64,000 nt of DNA. It comes from Mycolicibacterium chubuense NBB4 (GTDB taxonomy: Bacteria > Actinomycetota > Actinomycetes > Mycobacteriales > Mycobacteriaceae). The notes beneath the pieces are model-generated. The model worked only from the letters and a program-made list of their open reading frames with translations. It had not been told where the DNA came from and made no database searches. The position numbers and the translations under genes are program-made. How positions within the stretch are numbered: the stretch's first letter is position 1; every line of letters starts with the position of its first letter. Below, piece by piece: positions 13,045 to 21,237 of the stretch. The stretch lies in the NCBI RefSeq assembly GCF_000266905.1, contig NC_018027.1:3658001-3722000 (forward strand), read 5' to 3'.

Positions 13045-13117
13045 GCCCCCGTAGCTCAGCGGATAGAGCAGCCGCCTTCTAAGCGGTTGGCCGCAGGTTC
13101 GATCCCTGCCGGGGGCG
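13045..13117 (+). tRNA. tRNA-Arg (anticodon TCT)
   Basis: The cloverleaf was folded by eye. The acceptor pairs GCCCCCG (13045-13051) with CGGGGGC (13110-13116), with discriminator G at 13117. The D arm is GCTC/GAGC. The anticodon stem GCCGC/GCGGT surrounds loop CTTCTAA with anticodon TCT at 13078-13080. The T arm is GCAGG/CCTGC with loop TTCGATC. CCA is not encoded. A -10-like TAGGGT lies at 13030-13035. It sits where the conserved left block ends and the accessory region begins. No duplicate of its 3' end was noticed elsewhere in the window. Confidence 0.97.
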
Positions 13118-13127
13118 CTTCGCCGCG

Positions 13128-15845
13128 TCAGACCGCCACCAACTCCTGGGCGGCGGCCGGGACGGGATTCGGGCCCTGGTTGGTTCCCTGGCTCGTGGTC
13201 GGCAGGCTCACCTGCACGCTCTGGACATCGATGAACCCGAACTGCGTCAGGTTCAGATACGGCGTGGCCGTCGTGAAGATCTGCAGTTCGAGGTCGCTGT
13301 CGGGCGTCACCGTGTAGGCGATGTCGTTCAGGTCGATTGTCGCGGTCTGGTCCCGGCCGTTCAGTGTCACGGGGATCGGGGTGACGATGTTGCCCACGAC
13401 CTGACCGGTGGTCTTGTCGACGACCTGGGCGTAGACGTGACGGCTGGTGCCCAGACCGCTGTAGTTGATCACCACGTGCGGCGCACCGACGACGTTGGCC
13501 TCCGAGTCGGGATTGTCCAGCGGGATGGTGACCGCGTTGGTCGCGATGGAGCCGTCACCCAGCGAATACGGCAGCGGCACTTGGGGATTCGGTCCGGAAC
13601 CACCCAGGATCGGGATGATCGGCAGCACTTTGCCCGTGTCCCACGTGGTCGCCGGAACCTTGCTCGTCGTGTCGTAGAAGTCGGCCGCCGTCGGGAGAGT
13701 CTCCGAGGTCCACCGGTCACCGTTCTGGTCGGTCCACTCGAAGACGTTGGGGTCCGTGGTCCCGTCGTTCTTCACGTAGCGGTCCATCCACGCCAGCGTC
13801 TCGCCCATCACCCAGACGTCGTCAGCTGCGGGGTTGCCCTGTCCGGGCAGGCACGACCCGTGTCCGCCGCAGAACCAGAGCAGCTTCACGTCCGGGTTCT
13901 GCGCGAGCAGGGCCGCGTTGAGGATGGACTGCTGCAGCGGGAACAGCACATCCACCGTGCCCTGGATGATCAGGGTCGGCGCGCTGATGCCGCGCACCGT
14001 TTGGCCCGGACCGCTGTTCTGCAGCAGCTGGATCTGTCCGGGGGTCAGGATCCCCAGCGTGGCGCCGGTGAGGATGCCGCCGTAGATCATCGGGTTGATC
14101 CTGGCGCCGGTGGTCACCAGGCCCAGCAACAGCAGCGACGAGTAGGCGGTCTTGAAGGCCTTGTCCGGATACAGCGAATCCGGCAGCGTGTTCCACGCCC
14201 AGCCGGGCGCGATCGCGTCGACCCGGTTGTCCCCGGCGGCGGTCACGAGTTGGATGCCGCCGCCGTAGGACACCCCCACCATGCCCATGGTGGGATCGTT
14301 CGGCGCATCGAGCTGCACGCCGTTCAGGCCGGCCGCCCAACTGATCAGCTGCGAGACGTCCTGCCCTTCGTATTGCGGGCTGTCGAGCTGAAGCACACCG
14401 CCCGAAGCGAACTCGCCGCGCGGATCCCATGTCACGACGTTGTAGCCGGCCTGCCGGAACGTCGCCACAAATGGATCGGCGGGACTGGTAGCACCGGGTT
14501 GCGCCAGGCCCGGCCCGTTGAAGATGGTCTCGTAGCCGGGGCTCCCGACGTCCGGGTTGCCGGTCGTGATCGCCGGGAAGAAGTTCGTGCTGATCTGGGT
14601 GCCGTCCCATGAGGTCACCATCGTGGTGTACGCGACGGGTGTGTCGAGCACTCCGCGCAGCTCGTCGACGTTGACGGTGACGTCCTGACGCGCGGCCGTG
14701 CCGATCAGCGGCGTGAGGATCTGCAACTGTTGCAGCGTCATGATCACCGGAGCGATGAATGTCGTTCCCACGATCGGCAATCCGGTGACGAACGTGTCGA
14801 ACTTCGTGTTCTGGGCGACGAGCACCGTGAAGGACTCCTGCCCGGACGGCCCGTCGGCGTTCTGCGACCCGTCAGCGTTGTACTCGGGCGAGAACGGCAG
14901 GAAGGTGAAGGCGCCCGTCGTCGCATCGAGGGCGAGCTTGCCGCCCTTGCTCGGAGTGCCGATCACCGTGTACGTGGAGCCGTCCGGCATGGTGCAGGTG
15001 GCGCCGACGACGCAGCCGCCGATGACGCCCTCGGTCAGTCCCACGGAGTAGTCGGGAAGCGCAGCCGCCTGCGGCTGAACCAGCTCGCGCCGGGTGCCGG
15101 CCAACAGGAGCAGATCGGAGAGCGATCCGCCGACCGGCGCCGTCCCGCCGTTCGGTGCGAGAGCGTCGTGGATCGACGTGAGGAATTCGGCCACGGCCGT
15201 CTTGACGGGTGCCACCGTGGTCGTCGCGGCCGGAGCCGTCGCCGCGTCCTCGGTGACCAGCGCCCCCGGCGGTGTCCACAGTGACGACGAGGTCGTCGCC
15301 ACCGGCTTGGCCTCCCGCGCCGCGGCGACGCGCGGGCTCTTCAGCCATGTCAGACCGGGCGATTGCTTGACCGCCGGCTGATCCTGAGCCGCGGCCGGAG
15401 TGGGATCGGTCTGCGGATTCTGTTGTGGCGCCTGTTCATTCGCGTCGACGCGATGTTTGCGACGATCACCGGGACGGGCAGCGGCGGCCTCCTCGGCGGG
15501 CGCCTGCTCGTCGACGCCGGGGTCGGCGTTCTCGCTGTCGTCGGTCGCCCGCTTGCCGCGTTCACCCGCGACCCGGTCGACGATTCCCTTGACGGTGTCG
15601 CCCAGCGACGTGCCGTCGTTGGCCTGGTGCTTCCCGAGCGGGCGTTTGTTGATCTTGACGGTGCCAGTGCCGGTATTGGAGGGGGTACTCGACGTGCGAC
15701 TCTCACTCGACGGCGACGCGGAACCGGAACCCGACGTGCCCGTGTCGTCGGCGGACGCCACCGCCTGTCCCGTGAGGATCGCGGTGCCCACGCCCAAGGC
15801 GATCGCCAACCCGCCGACTCGACCTACATACCTGGCAGCGCCCAT
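13128..15845 (-). CDS. Large secreted alpha/beta hydrolase of the CocE/NonD (S15-like) family
   Basis: 905-aa exported protein. A signal peptide is clear: R-rich start, hydrophobic stretch at residues 10-25 and probable cleavage after A32 (VASA|DD). A low-complexity Ser/Thr/Ala/Pro-rich region spans about 33-200. It is followed by a small beta domain (SKGGKLALDATTGAFTFLPF, Ig/VCBS-like) and an alpha/beta hydrolase core. Probable catalytic residues are S526 in GVSYGGG, an Asp in GTVDVLFP (about 631) and a His in CGGHGSC (about 661). The C-terminal beta domain resembles the X-Pro dipeptidyl-peptidase C-terminal domain. The substrate is unknown (peptide, ester or lipid). The start at 15845 places the signal peptide correctly; an ATG at 15887 adds 14 residues. 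Convergent with tRNA-Arg. Confidence 0.8.
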   Translation of the reverse strand: MGAARYVGRVGGLAIALGVGTAILTGQAVASADDTGTSGSGSASPSSESRTSSTPSNTGTGTVKINKRPLGKHQANDGTSLGDTVKGIVDRVAGERGKRATDDSENADPGVDEQAPAEEAAAARPGDRRKHRVDANEQAPQQNPQTDPTPAAAQDQPAVKQSPGLTWLKSPRVAAAREAKPVATTSSSLWTPPGALVTEDAATAPAATTTVAPVKTAVAEFLTSIHDALAPNGGTAPVGGSLSDLLLLAGTRRELVQPQAAALPDYSVGLTEGVIGGCVVGATCTMPDGSTYTVIGTPSKGGKLALDATTGAFTFLPFSPEYNADGSQNADGPSGQESFTVLVAQNTKFDTFVTGLPIVGTTFIAPVIMTLQQLQILTPLIGTAARQDVTVNVDELRGVLDTPVAYTTMVTSWDGTQISTNFFPAITTGNPDVGSPGYETIFNGPGLAQPGATSPADPFVATFRQAGYNVVTWDPRGEFASGGVLQLDSPQYEGQDVSQLISWAAGLNGVQLDAPNDPTMGMVGVSYGGGIQLVTAAGDNRVDAIAPGWAWNTLPDSLYPDKAFKTAYSSLLLLGLVTTGARINPMIYGGILTGATLGILTPGQIQLLQNSGPGQTVRGISAPTLIIQGTVDVLFPLQQSILNAALLAQNPDVKLLWFCGGHGSCLPGQGNPAADDVWVMGETLAWMDRYVKNDGTTDPNVFEWTDQNGDRWTSETLPTAADFYDTTSKVPATTWDTGKVLPIIPILGGSGPNPQVPLPYSLGDGSIATNAVTIPLDNPDSEANVVGAPHVVINYSGLGTSRHVYAQVVDKTTGQVVGNIVTPIPVTLNGRDQTATIDLNDIAYTVTPDSDLELQIFTTATPYLNLTQFGFIDVQSVQVSLPTTSQGTNQGPNPVPAAAQELVAV

Positions 15846-16022
15846 GACCCAACCTCCGCGAGCAAACATCAGAAACGGGGCAGACACTACGCCGACGAGG
15901 ACGTGATCACCGGTGATTCGCGCGATCGATTTTATGACGGCGTCAATTCGCTGCGCGTGTCGGTCCGGGTCGCTCGAGCGTCTCGGCTTCCCGGTCGCCG
16001 CCGCGGCATCGCCGGAAGCGAA

Positions 16023-16529
16023 TCAGAGCGCGAATTCGGCGATCCACTTCGTCGTGAACTGCTGGATCACCGATATCTGTTGCGCCAGAAGCTTTCCCAT
16101 GACCGCCTCGATCATTGCGCCCACCAACGGCACCTTGAACTCGACCGTCGCGGCGCAGGTCAACCGGGAGCCGACGGGCACCGGTTCCATCACGACCTTG
16201 CCGACGCCCGTTCCCGGCGCGCCGTAGGTGGTGATGCTGACGATGCCGCGCAACCGGCCGTCCTCGACCGGTCCCCACGTCTCGTTCTGAACGACTTTCC
16301 ACTCGTGGGGGAAGAACCTGGCGACCAGACCCGGCAGGGCGTCGTGGCGCAGATCCTGGGTGACGACGACGGTCGCGCAGCCGTCGGCGCCGACCTCCAG
16401 CGAGTCCAGCCGGCCGAAGCCGCCGAACGCCTTCAAGCGGGCCAGCCAGTAGTCCCGCTCGCAGAACGCCCGGTGGATCTGCTCGACGCTGGCCGTCGAT
16501 TCCACCGCGAAGTCGACCGTCCGCGACAC
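16023..16529 (-). CDS. DUF2505 domain protein
   Basis: 168-aa protein that matches the actinobacterial DUF2505 family along its whole length, a SRPBCC/START-like fold with no assigned reaction. It begins MSRTVDFAVEST and has the typical fold segments AFCERDYWLARL and TWGPVEDGRLRG, and a final helix (LAQQISVIQQFTTKWIAEF). No signal peptide or membrane helix. Divergently placed from mmpL across a 317-base gap, so the two could share a control region. A link with the NRPS cluster is possible but not shown. Confidence 0.75.
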   Translation of the reverse strand: MSRTVDFAVESTASVEQIHRAFCERDYWLARLKAFGGFGRLDSLEVGADGCATVVVTQDLRHDALPGLVARFFPHEWKVVQNETWGPVEDGRLRGIVSITTYGAPGTGVGKVVMEPVPVGSRLTCAATVEFKVPLVGAMIEAVMGKLLAQQISVIQQFTTKWIAEFAL

Positions 16530-16846
16530 ATCGCAAGGGTATCGGGCCCCGCGCCTGTGTTCGCTGGAATTCGGCGCTGCGGTCGCGCTTCGGATTCCGC
16601 GTTCTTGACGCCCGCGTCAACGGGAGCGATTACGCTGTCAGGCGTACGAGCCTGTTCCGGCTGATCGGACTCGACGACCGTCCGCCGGGATTCGACGGAG
16701 CCTTCTCGTCTCCTGTTCAGAGAAGAGGTGAAGTCACCTTGGGGGGAGAACTGCTCTCACCGTTGCTCACATCGCTGCCGCCGCGTGCCGCGCCGGGCCC
16801 ACCCGGTGCGCGCATCGGCAGTTCCTGACCTCGGCTTGGACTCCCG
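16530..16846. promoter_or_regulatory. Divergent intergenic region with two palindromes upstream of mmpL
   Basis: 317 bases without a gene between the DUF2505 gene and mmpL. Two perfect inverted repeats stand out: TTGACGC-CC-GCGTCAA at 16605-16620 and AGGTGA-AG-TCACCT at 16726-16739. The left arm of the first could serve as a -35 (TTGACG), and TACGCT at 16631-16636 fits a -10 consensus, but the 20-base spacing is long. They look like sites for dimeric repressors governing the cluster or the DUF2505 gene. No coding sequence with family resemblance was seen here. Confidence 0.4.
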
Positions 16847-19800
16847 ATGCGTTGGCGGGCAGACAGGCCGGACCCTCCGGCGCCCGACGCGATCACTTCA
16901 GCCGGCTCCACGGGCGCGTTCGGCCGGCTCGGCAGCCTCGTCGTCCGGCGGCCGTGGTGGGTGATCGCCGCCTGGGTCGTCCTGGCCGTCGCGCTGCCTC
17001 CGCTGTTCCCGTCGCTCGCCACGGTCATCCAGAAGCAGCCCGTGTCGCCGCTGCCGCCCGACGCGCCGGCGATGGTGGCCAATCGGGATATCGCGCAAGC
17101 GTTTCCGGAGTCCGGTACGGAGAACACCCTGCTGGTGCTGCTGACCAACGAACGGGGTCTCGGCAAGCCCGATGAGGAGACCTATCGCACCCTGGTCGGC
17201 CGTCTGACCCGCGACAGTCACGACGTCGTGATGCTGCAGGAATTCGCCGGCACACCCGAGTTGCGCGACACGCTCAGCAGCAAAGACGGCAAAGCGTGGA
17301 TCCTGCCGGTGGGGATCAACGGCGATCTGGGGTCACCGGAATCCAACGATGCCTACACCCGCGTCGCCGACATCGTCCACACGACGGTCCGAGGTTCGTC
17401 GCTGACCGCCGATCTCACCGGTCCCGCCGCGACCGTCGCCGATTTCATCGACGTCAACATGCGCGATCAGGTTCGGATCGAGGCCGCGATCATCACGCTG
17501 CTGCTCGTCATCCTGCTGATCATCTACCGCAACCCGATCACGATGTTGTTGCCGCTGATCACCATCGGGGTGTCACTCAACGTCGCCGGTGCCGTGCTGG
17601 CCGGCGCCTCGCAGTTCGGCCTCGCGGTGTCGAGCCAGACTCTCGTCTTCCTCACCGGCATGCTGGCCGGCGCCGGGACCGATTACGCGGTCTTCCTCAT
17701 CAGCCGGTACCACGACTTCCTGCGGCACGGCGCCGACTCGGATCAAGCGATCAAGAATGCGCTGGGCTCCATCGGCAAGGTGATCGCCGCCTCCGCGGCC
17801 ACAGTGGGCCTGACCTTTCTCGGCATGTCCTTCGCCCGCCTCGACCTTTTCGCGACCACGGGGCCGGCGCTGGCGATCGCGATCGCGGTGGCCTTCCTCG
17901 CCGCGGTGACGTTGCTGCCGGCGATCATGGTGCTGGCCGGCCGCCGTCGATGGATCAAGCCTCGTCGTGACTTGACCACGCGGTTCTGGCGCCGCAGCGG
18001 CATCCGTATCGTGCGGCGGCCCAGGACGAATCTGATCGTCAGCCTCGTCGTGCTGCTCGCCCTCGCCGGGTGCGTGAGTCTCGTCCACTACAACTACGAC
18101 GACCGCAAGGCCCTGCCACCGACCGTCGCGAGTTCCCTCGGGTACGTCGCGATGGAACAGCGCTTCCCGCTGACGTCGATCATGCCGCAGTATCTGTTCA
18201 TTCAGTCCCCGCGCGATCTGCGCACGCCGGAGGCGCTCGCCGACATGGAGCAGATGGCGCAACGGGTGAGCCAGCTGCCCGACATCGCCGCGGTCCGCGG
18301 CATCACGCGACCCACCGGCAAACCCCTGGAGGCCGCGAGCACCACGGCACAAGCCGGCGAAGTCGGTCAACGGCTCAACGACGCGTCGGCGATGATCCAC
18401 GACCGCAGCGCCGACCTGGACAAGCTCAACTCGGGTGCGGCGCAACTCGCCGACGCCCTCGCGTCGGTCCGCGATCAGATGAGCAAGTCGATGTCGTCGG
18501 TGGGCAGTCTCCTCGACATGCTCACGGCCATCCAGAAGCAGTTGGGTCAGCTCGGGGGCACCACGAACTTCGGCCAGCTCGGCGACGGTGATCGGTTGGT
18601 CAGCGGCATGCGCAACCTCGGCGCCGCGCTCGACTCGATCTTCGGCAAGGTAGCCAACTTCGATTGGATCGACCCCGTCGTCATCGCCCTCGACGGGAGT
18701 CAGTACTGCGACACCACCCCGCTGTGCGTCAGTGCACGCGACCAGTTCCGCGCGATGCAGAAGGCACGCCAGGACGGCACCTTCGACAAGCTCGCCGGGA
18801 TCGCACGGCAACTGCAGTCGACCGGACCGATGTCGGACCTGACCAAGACCGTCCGCCAGCTCACCACATCGATGAGCTCGGTGACCGGGTCCATGGGCTC
18901 GCTGGGCCTCGGCGGCGGTGGGCAGGGCTCGATCACCGACCTGCAGAAGGGCTTCGAAAAACTCGCCGACGGCAGCAGGCAGGTGGCCGACGGGGTGGAC
19001 GAACTGGTGAACCAGACCAAACGGATGGGCGACGATCTCGACACGGCCTCCGACTTCCTGTTGGCGATGAAGCACGAAGCGACCTCGCCCTCGATGGCCG
19101 GCTTCTACATCCCTCCGCGGATGCTGTCGTCGGACGACTTCAAGAAGGCGGCGAAGTTCTTCATCTCGTCCGACGGCAGATCGGCCCGGTACCTGGTCGA
19201 GACGAAACTCAATCCCTTCACGACCGCCGCGATGGATCAGGTCGACGCGATCACCCACACGGCCCGCGGGGCTCAGCCGAACACCGCGCTGGAGCACGCC
19301 TCGGTGACGATGACGGGTTACTCGGCGACCCTGCGGGACGCGCGCGACTACTACAACCACGACATCCGGTTCATCATCGCGTTGACCATCGCGGTGGTGC
19401 TGTTGACCTTGATCGTATTGCTCCGTGCGATCGTCGCGCCGCTGTACCTGATCGCGTCGGTGATCATTTCGTACCTGGCGGCGCTGGGCCTCGGCATCGC
19501 GACGTTCCAGTTCCTCCTCCATCAGGAGTTGCACTGGAGCGTCCCCGGGCTGACATTCATCATCCTGGTCGCCATGGGCGCCGACTACAACATGCTGCTG
19601 ATCTCCCGGATACGCGACGAGTCACCGCGCGGCATCCGTTCCGGCATCATCCGCACCGTGGGCTCCACCGGCGGTGTGATCACCGCGGCCGGCGTGATCT
19701 TCGCCGGTTCGATGTTCGGCCTGTTGTTCGCCAGCATCGGCACGATCGTGCAGGCCGGCTTCGTCGTCGGCACCGGGATACTGCTGGACACGTTCCTCGT

Positions 19801-19897
19801 CCGCACGGTCACCGTGCCCGCGATGGCGGTCCTCGTCGGCCGGGCCAATTGGTGGCCGTCACGCTGGACGCCGAGACCTGGGGGCGCAGGACGGTGA
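16847..19897 (+). CDS. MmpL family RND lipid transporter
   Basis: 1016-aa RND-superfamily inner-membrane transporter; MmpL proteins export lipids and lipopeptides driven by proton motive force. It has a hydrophobic first helix (residues about 36-56, RRPWWVIAAWVVLAVAL). Two Asp-Tyr proton-relay pairs are present, D279-Y280 in TM4 (AGTDYAVFLISRYHD) and D913-Y914 in TM10 (MGADYNMLLISR). The large second periplasmic loop is rich in heptad-like coil (SADLDKLNSGAAQLADAL) and carries a Cys pair (YCDTTPLC). That coil is typical of the MmpL4/MmpL5 group. ATG 16847 is the first start after an in-frame stop. The stop overlaps the next gene by 4 bases (GTGA). No MmpS partner lies beside it. Probable exporter of the NRPS product. 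Confidence 0.93.
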   Translation: MRWRADRPDPPAPDAITSAGSTGAFGRLGSLVVRRPWWVIAAWVVLAVALPPLFPSLATVIQKQPVSPLPPDAPAMVANRDIAQAFPESGTENTLLVLLTNERGLGKPDEETYRTLVGRLTRDSHDVVMLQEFAGTPELRDTLSSKDGKAWILPVGINGDLGSPESNDAYTRVADIVHTTVRGSSLTADLTGPAATVADFIDVNMRDQVRIEAAIITLLLVILLIIYRNPITMLLPLITIGVSLNVAGAVLAGASQFGLAVSSQTLVFLTGMLAGAGTDYAVFLISRYHDFLRHGADSDQAIKNALGSIGKVIAASAATVGLTFLGMSFARLDLFATTGPALAIAIAVAFLAAVTLLPAIMVLAGRRRWIKPRRDLTTRFWRRSGIRIVRRPRTNLIVSLVVLLALAGCVSLVHYNYDDRKALPPTVASSLGYVAMEQRFPLTSIMPQYLFIQSPRDLRTPEALADMEQMAQRVSQLPDIAAVRGITRPTGKPLEAASTTAQAGEVGQRLNDASAMIHDRSADLDKLNSGAAQLADALASVRDQMSKSMSSVGSLLDMLTAIQKQLGQLGGTTNFGQLGDGDRLVSGMRNLGAALDSIFGKVANFDWIDPVVIALDGSQYCDTTPLCVSARDQFRAMQKARQDGTFDKLAGIARQLQSTGPMSDLTKTVRQLTTSMSSVTGSMGSLGLGGGGQGSITDLQKGFEKLADGSRQVADGVDELVNQTKRMGDDLDTASDFLLAMKHEATSPSMAGFYIPPRMLSSDDFKKAAKFFISSDGRSARYLVETKLNPFTTAAMDQVDAITHTARGAQPNTALEHASVTMTGYSATLRDARDYYNHDIRFIIALTIAVVLLTLIVLLRAIVAPLYLIASVIISYLAALGLGIATFQFLLHQELHWSVPGLTFIILVAMGADYNMLLISRIRDESPRGIRSGIIRTVGSTGGVITAAGVIFAGSMFGLLFASIGTIVQAGFVVGTGILLDTFLVRTVTVPAMAVLVGRANWWPSRWTPRPGGAGR

Positions 19898-20730
19898 CCA
19901 ACACCGCAGGGCCCGACGACAGCAAGGTCGACTTCACCGCCGTCGCGTGGGGATCGGTCGAATGGACCCTGCTGTGCATGCTCTACCTGCGCGCGCACGA
20001 ATCCCGACTGCCCCACTCCATCCTGGGCGATCACTTCGCCCAGGAGGCCGTCGAGCGCATCGACTACGACTTCGACCGCATCCACCGCACGGTGCGCCCT
20101 GCGGTCAACCAGTTCGGGGCAGCGTTGCGCGGCGCCTATTTCGACGCTGTGATCACCGACTTCCTGACACGGCATCCCGCAGCCACCGTGCTGCATCTGG
20201 GCTGCGGCCTGCACAGCCGCGCCTTTCGCATCGCACCTGCCGGCACCCGATGGTTCGACGTCGACCTGCCGCAGATCATCGCACTGCGCCGCCGGCTCTA
20301 CGCGGAGACCGGAACGTACCGGATGATCGGGTCGTCGGTCACCGACCCCGAGTGGATCACCGAACTCCCCGCCGGCGGACCGGTCATGATCGCCGCCGAA
20401 GGTCTGCTGATGTACCTGACCCCGGCAGAGACTACGCAGGTGCTGCACCGGTTGACCCAGCGCTTCGACAGTGGCGAGTTGGTCGCCGACCTCCTCTCGA
20501 AATGGGGCCCGCGCCTGTCACGGGTCTTCACATCCGGCATGATCAAGTGGGGCACGCGCGACGGGAGGGAACTCGAGCGCTGGGAGCCCCGGCTGCGGCT
20601 GATCGACGAGCGCTCCGTCGTCGCGGGATTCCACCAAATACCGCTAAGGGCACCGCGATTGCTGTATCGCACGCAGCACGCTATACCGGTCACCCGAGAT
20701 CATGACCGGTTGTTCCGGTACCTGTTCTAG
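19894..20730 (+). CDS. SAM-dependent O-methyltransferase, LCMT/TcmP-like
   Basis: 278-aa class I methyltransferase. The N-terminal region VEWTLLCMLYLRAHESR and the SAM motif VLHLGCGLHSRAFRI (near residue 100), followed by WFDVDLPQIIALRR, are characteristic of the leucine-carboxyl-methyltransferase/TcmP group, which O-methylates carboxyl or hydroxyl groups. It also contains GLLMYLTPAE, another family block. It starts with GTG at 19894 inside the mmpL stop (4-base overlap, with GGGGGCGCAGG upstream), so it is translationally coupled to mmpL. In a lipopeptide cluster it may methylate a side-chain hydroxyl or the peptide terminus; the acceptor cannot be read from sequence. A perfect palindrome, TCGGCGC-GCGCCGA, lies 31 bases after its stop (20761-20774). 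Confidence 0.82.
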   Translation: MTNTAGPDDSKVDFTAVAWGSVEWTLLCMLYLRAHESRLPHSILGDHFAQEAVERIDYDFDRIHRTVRPAVNQFGAALRGAYFDAVITDFLTRHPAATVLHLGCGLHSRAFRIAPAGTRWFDVDLPQIIALRRRLYAETGTYRMIGSSVTDPEWITELPAGGPVMIAAEGLLMYLTPAETTQVLHRLTQRFDSGELVADLLSKWGPRLSRVFTSGMIKWGTRDGRELERWEPRLRLIDERSVVAGFHQIPLRAPRLLYRTQHAIPVTRDHDRLFRYLF

Positions 20731-20987
20731 CGTCGCGAGAACGGCTCTGCCTGGTTGCTTTCGGCGCGCGCCGACGGCTGCACCGGACACGTCGCTGAGG
20801 GAGAAACCACTTACCGAGCCTATGAAACTGGTTCACCAATCGGCGGCTCAGCAATCATCATAGTTAGCTCATCACACCGTTCTACCAGCTGTTTACGTTC
20901 ACGCAAATTTATTCTGGGAAAAGCCTTACCGGCCGCACCGGGCGAAGTAGTCTGAAGCCAAATTTCGACGAGAACCCCGGGATTGCC
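20731..20987 (+). promoter_or_regulatory. AT-richer leader upstream of mbtH and the NRPS genes
   Basis: 257 bases between the methyltransferase and mbtH. Most of it, particularly about 20820-20920, is visibly less GC-rich than its surroundings. A perfect palindrome TCGGCGCGCGCCGA lies at 20761-20774. Possible -10 hexamers are TATTCT (20910-20915) and TAGTCT (20948-20953), but no convincing -35 is correctly spaced. No IdeR-like iron box was seen. It probably holds the promoter of the mbtH-NRPS transcript. Confidence 0.4.
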
Positions 20988-21206
20988 ATGAGTATCAACC
21001 CGTTCGACGACGAAAACGGTTCTTTCCTCGTCCTTGTCAACGACGAAGAGCAGCACAGCTTGTGGCCCACCTTCGCCGAGGTGCCGGCCGGATGGCGGGT
21101 GGTGTTCGGCGAAGCGGACCGCGCCTCCTGCCTCGACTACATCGAGCAGCAATGGACAGATATCAGACCGCGAAGTCTGCGCGAGAGGCTGGCGCAGCGC
21201 AGCTGA
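20988..21206 (+). CDS. mbtH: MbtH family NRPS accessory protein
   Basis: 72-aa MbtH-like protein. These small proteins bind adenylation domains and are needed for their folding or activity. All signature parts are present: [10 protein letters not shown] at the N-terminus, [11 protein letters not shown]-x-GW (VPAGWRVVF) and the C-terminal W-T-D-I-R-P. ATG at 20988. It lies 31 bases upstream of the first NRPS ATG on the same strand, as is usual for co-transcribed MbtH genes. It is closer in sequence style to the MbtH of the glycopeptidolipid locus than to the mycobactin one (from memory, not aligned). It is the only MbtH in the window and probably serves all eight A domains. Confidence 0.96.
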   Translation: MSINPFDDENGSFLVLVNDEEQHSLWPTFAEVPAGWRVVFGEADRASCLDYIEQQWTDIRPRSLRERLAQRS

Positions 21207-21237
21207 ACACGCCGACTCGATTGTTGGGGGCAGTCGG

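Noticed and set aside
13045..13117. tRNA-Arg as a proven phage or ICE attachment site
   Set aside because: No integrase gene and no repeat of the tRNA 3' end was noticed in the window, so only a possible boundary is reported.
16728..16964. Small ORF (78 codons) overlapping the mmpL start
   Set aside because: It overlaps the mmpL coding region out of frame and shows no family features; it contains the palindrome and is more probably leader DNA.
18664..19893. Reading the plus-strand frame that starts at 18664 as one 688-residue protein
   Set aside because: The first 410 codons are the mmpL gene in another frame; the true methyltransferase begins at the GTG at 19894.
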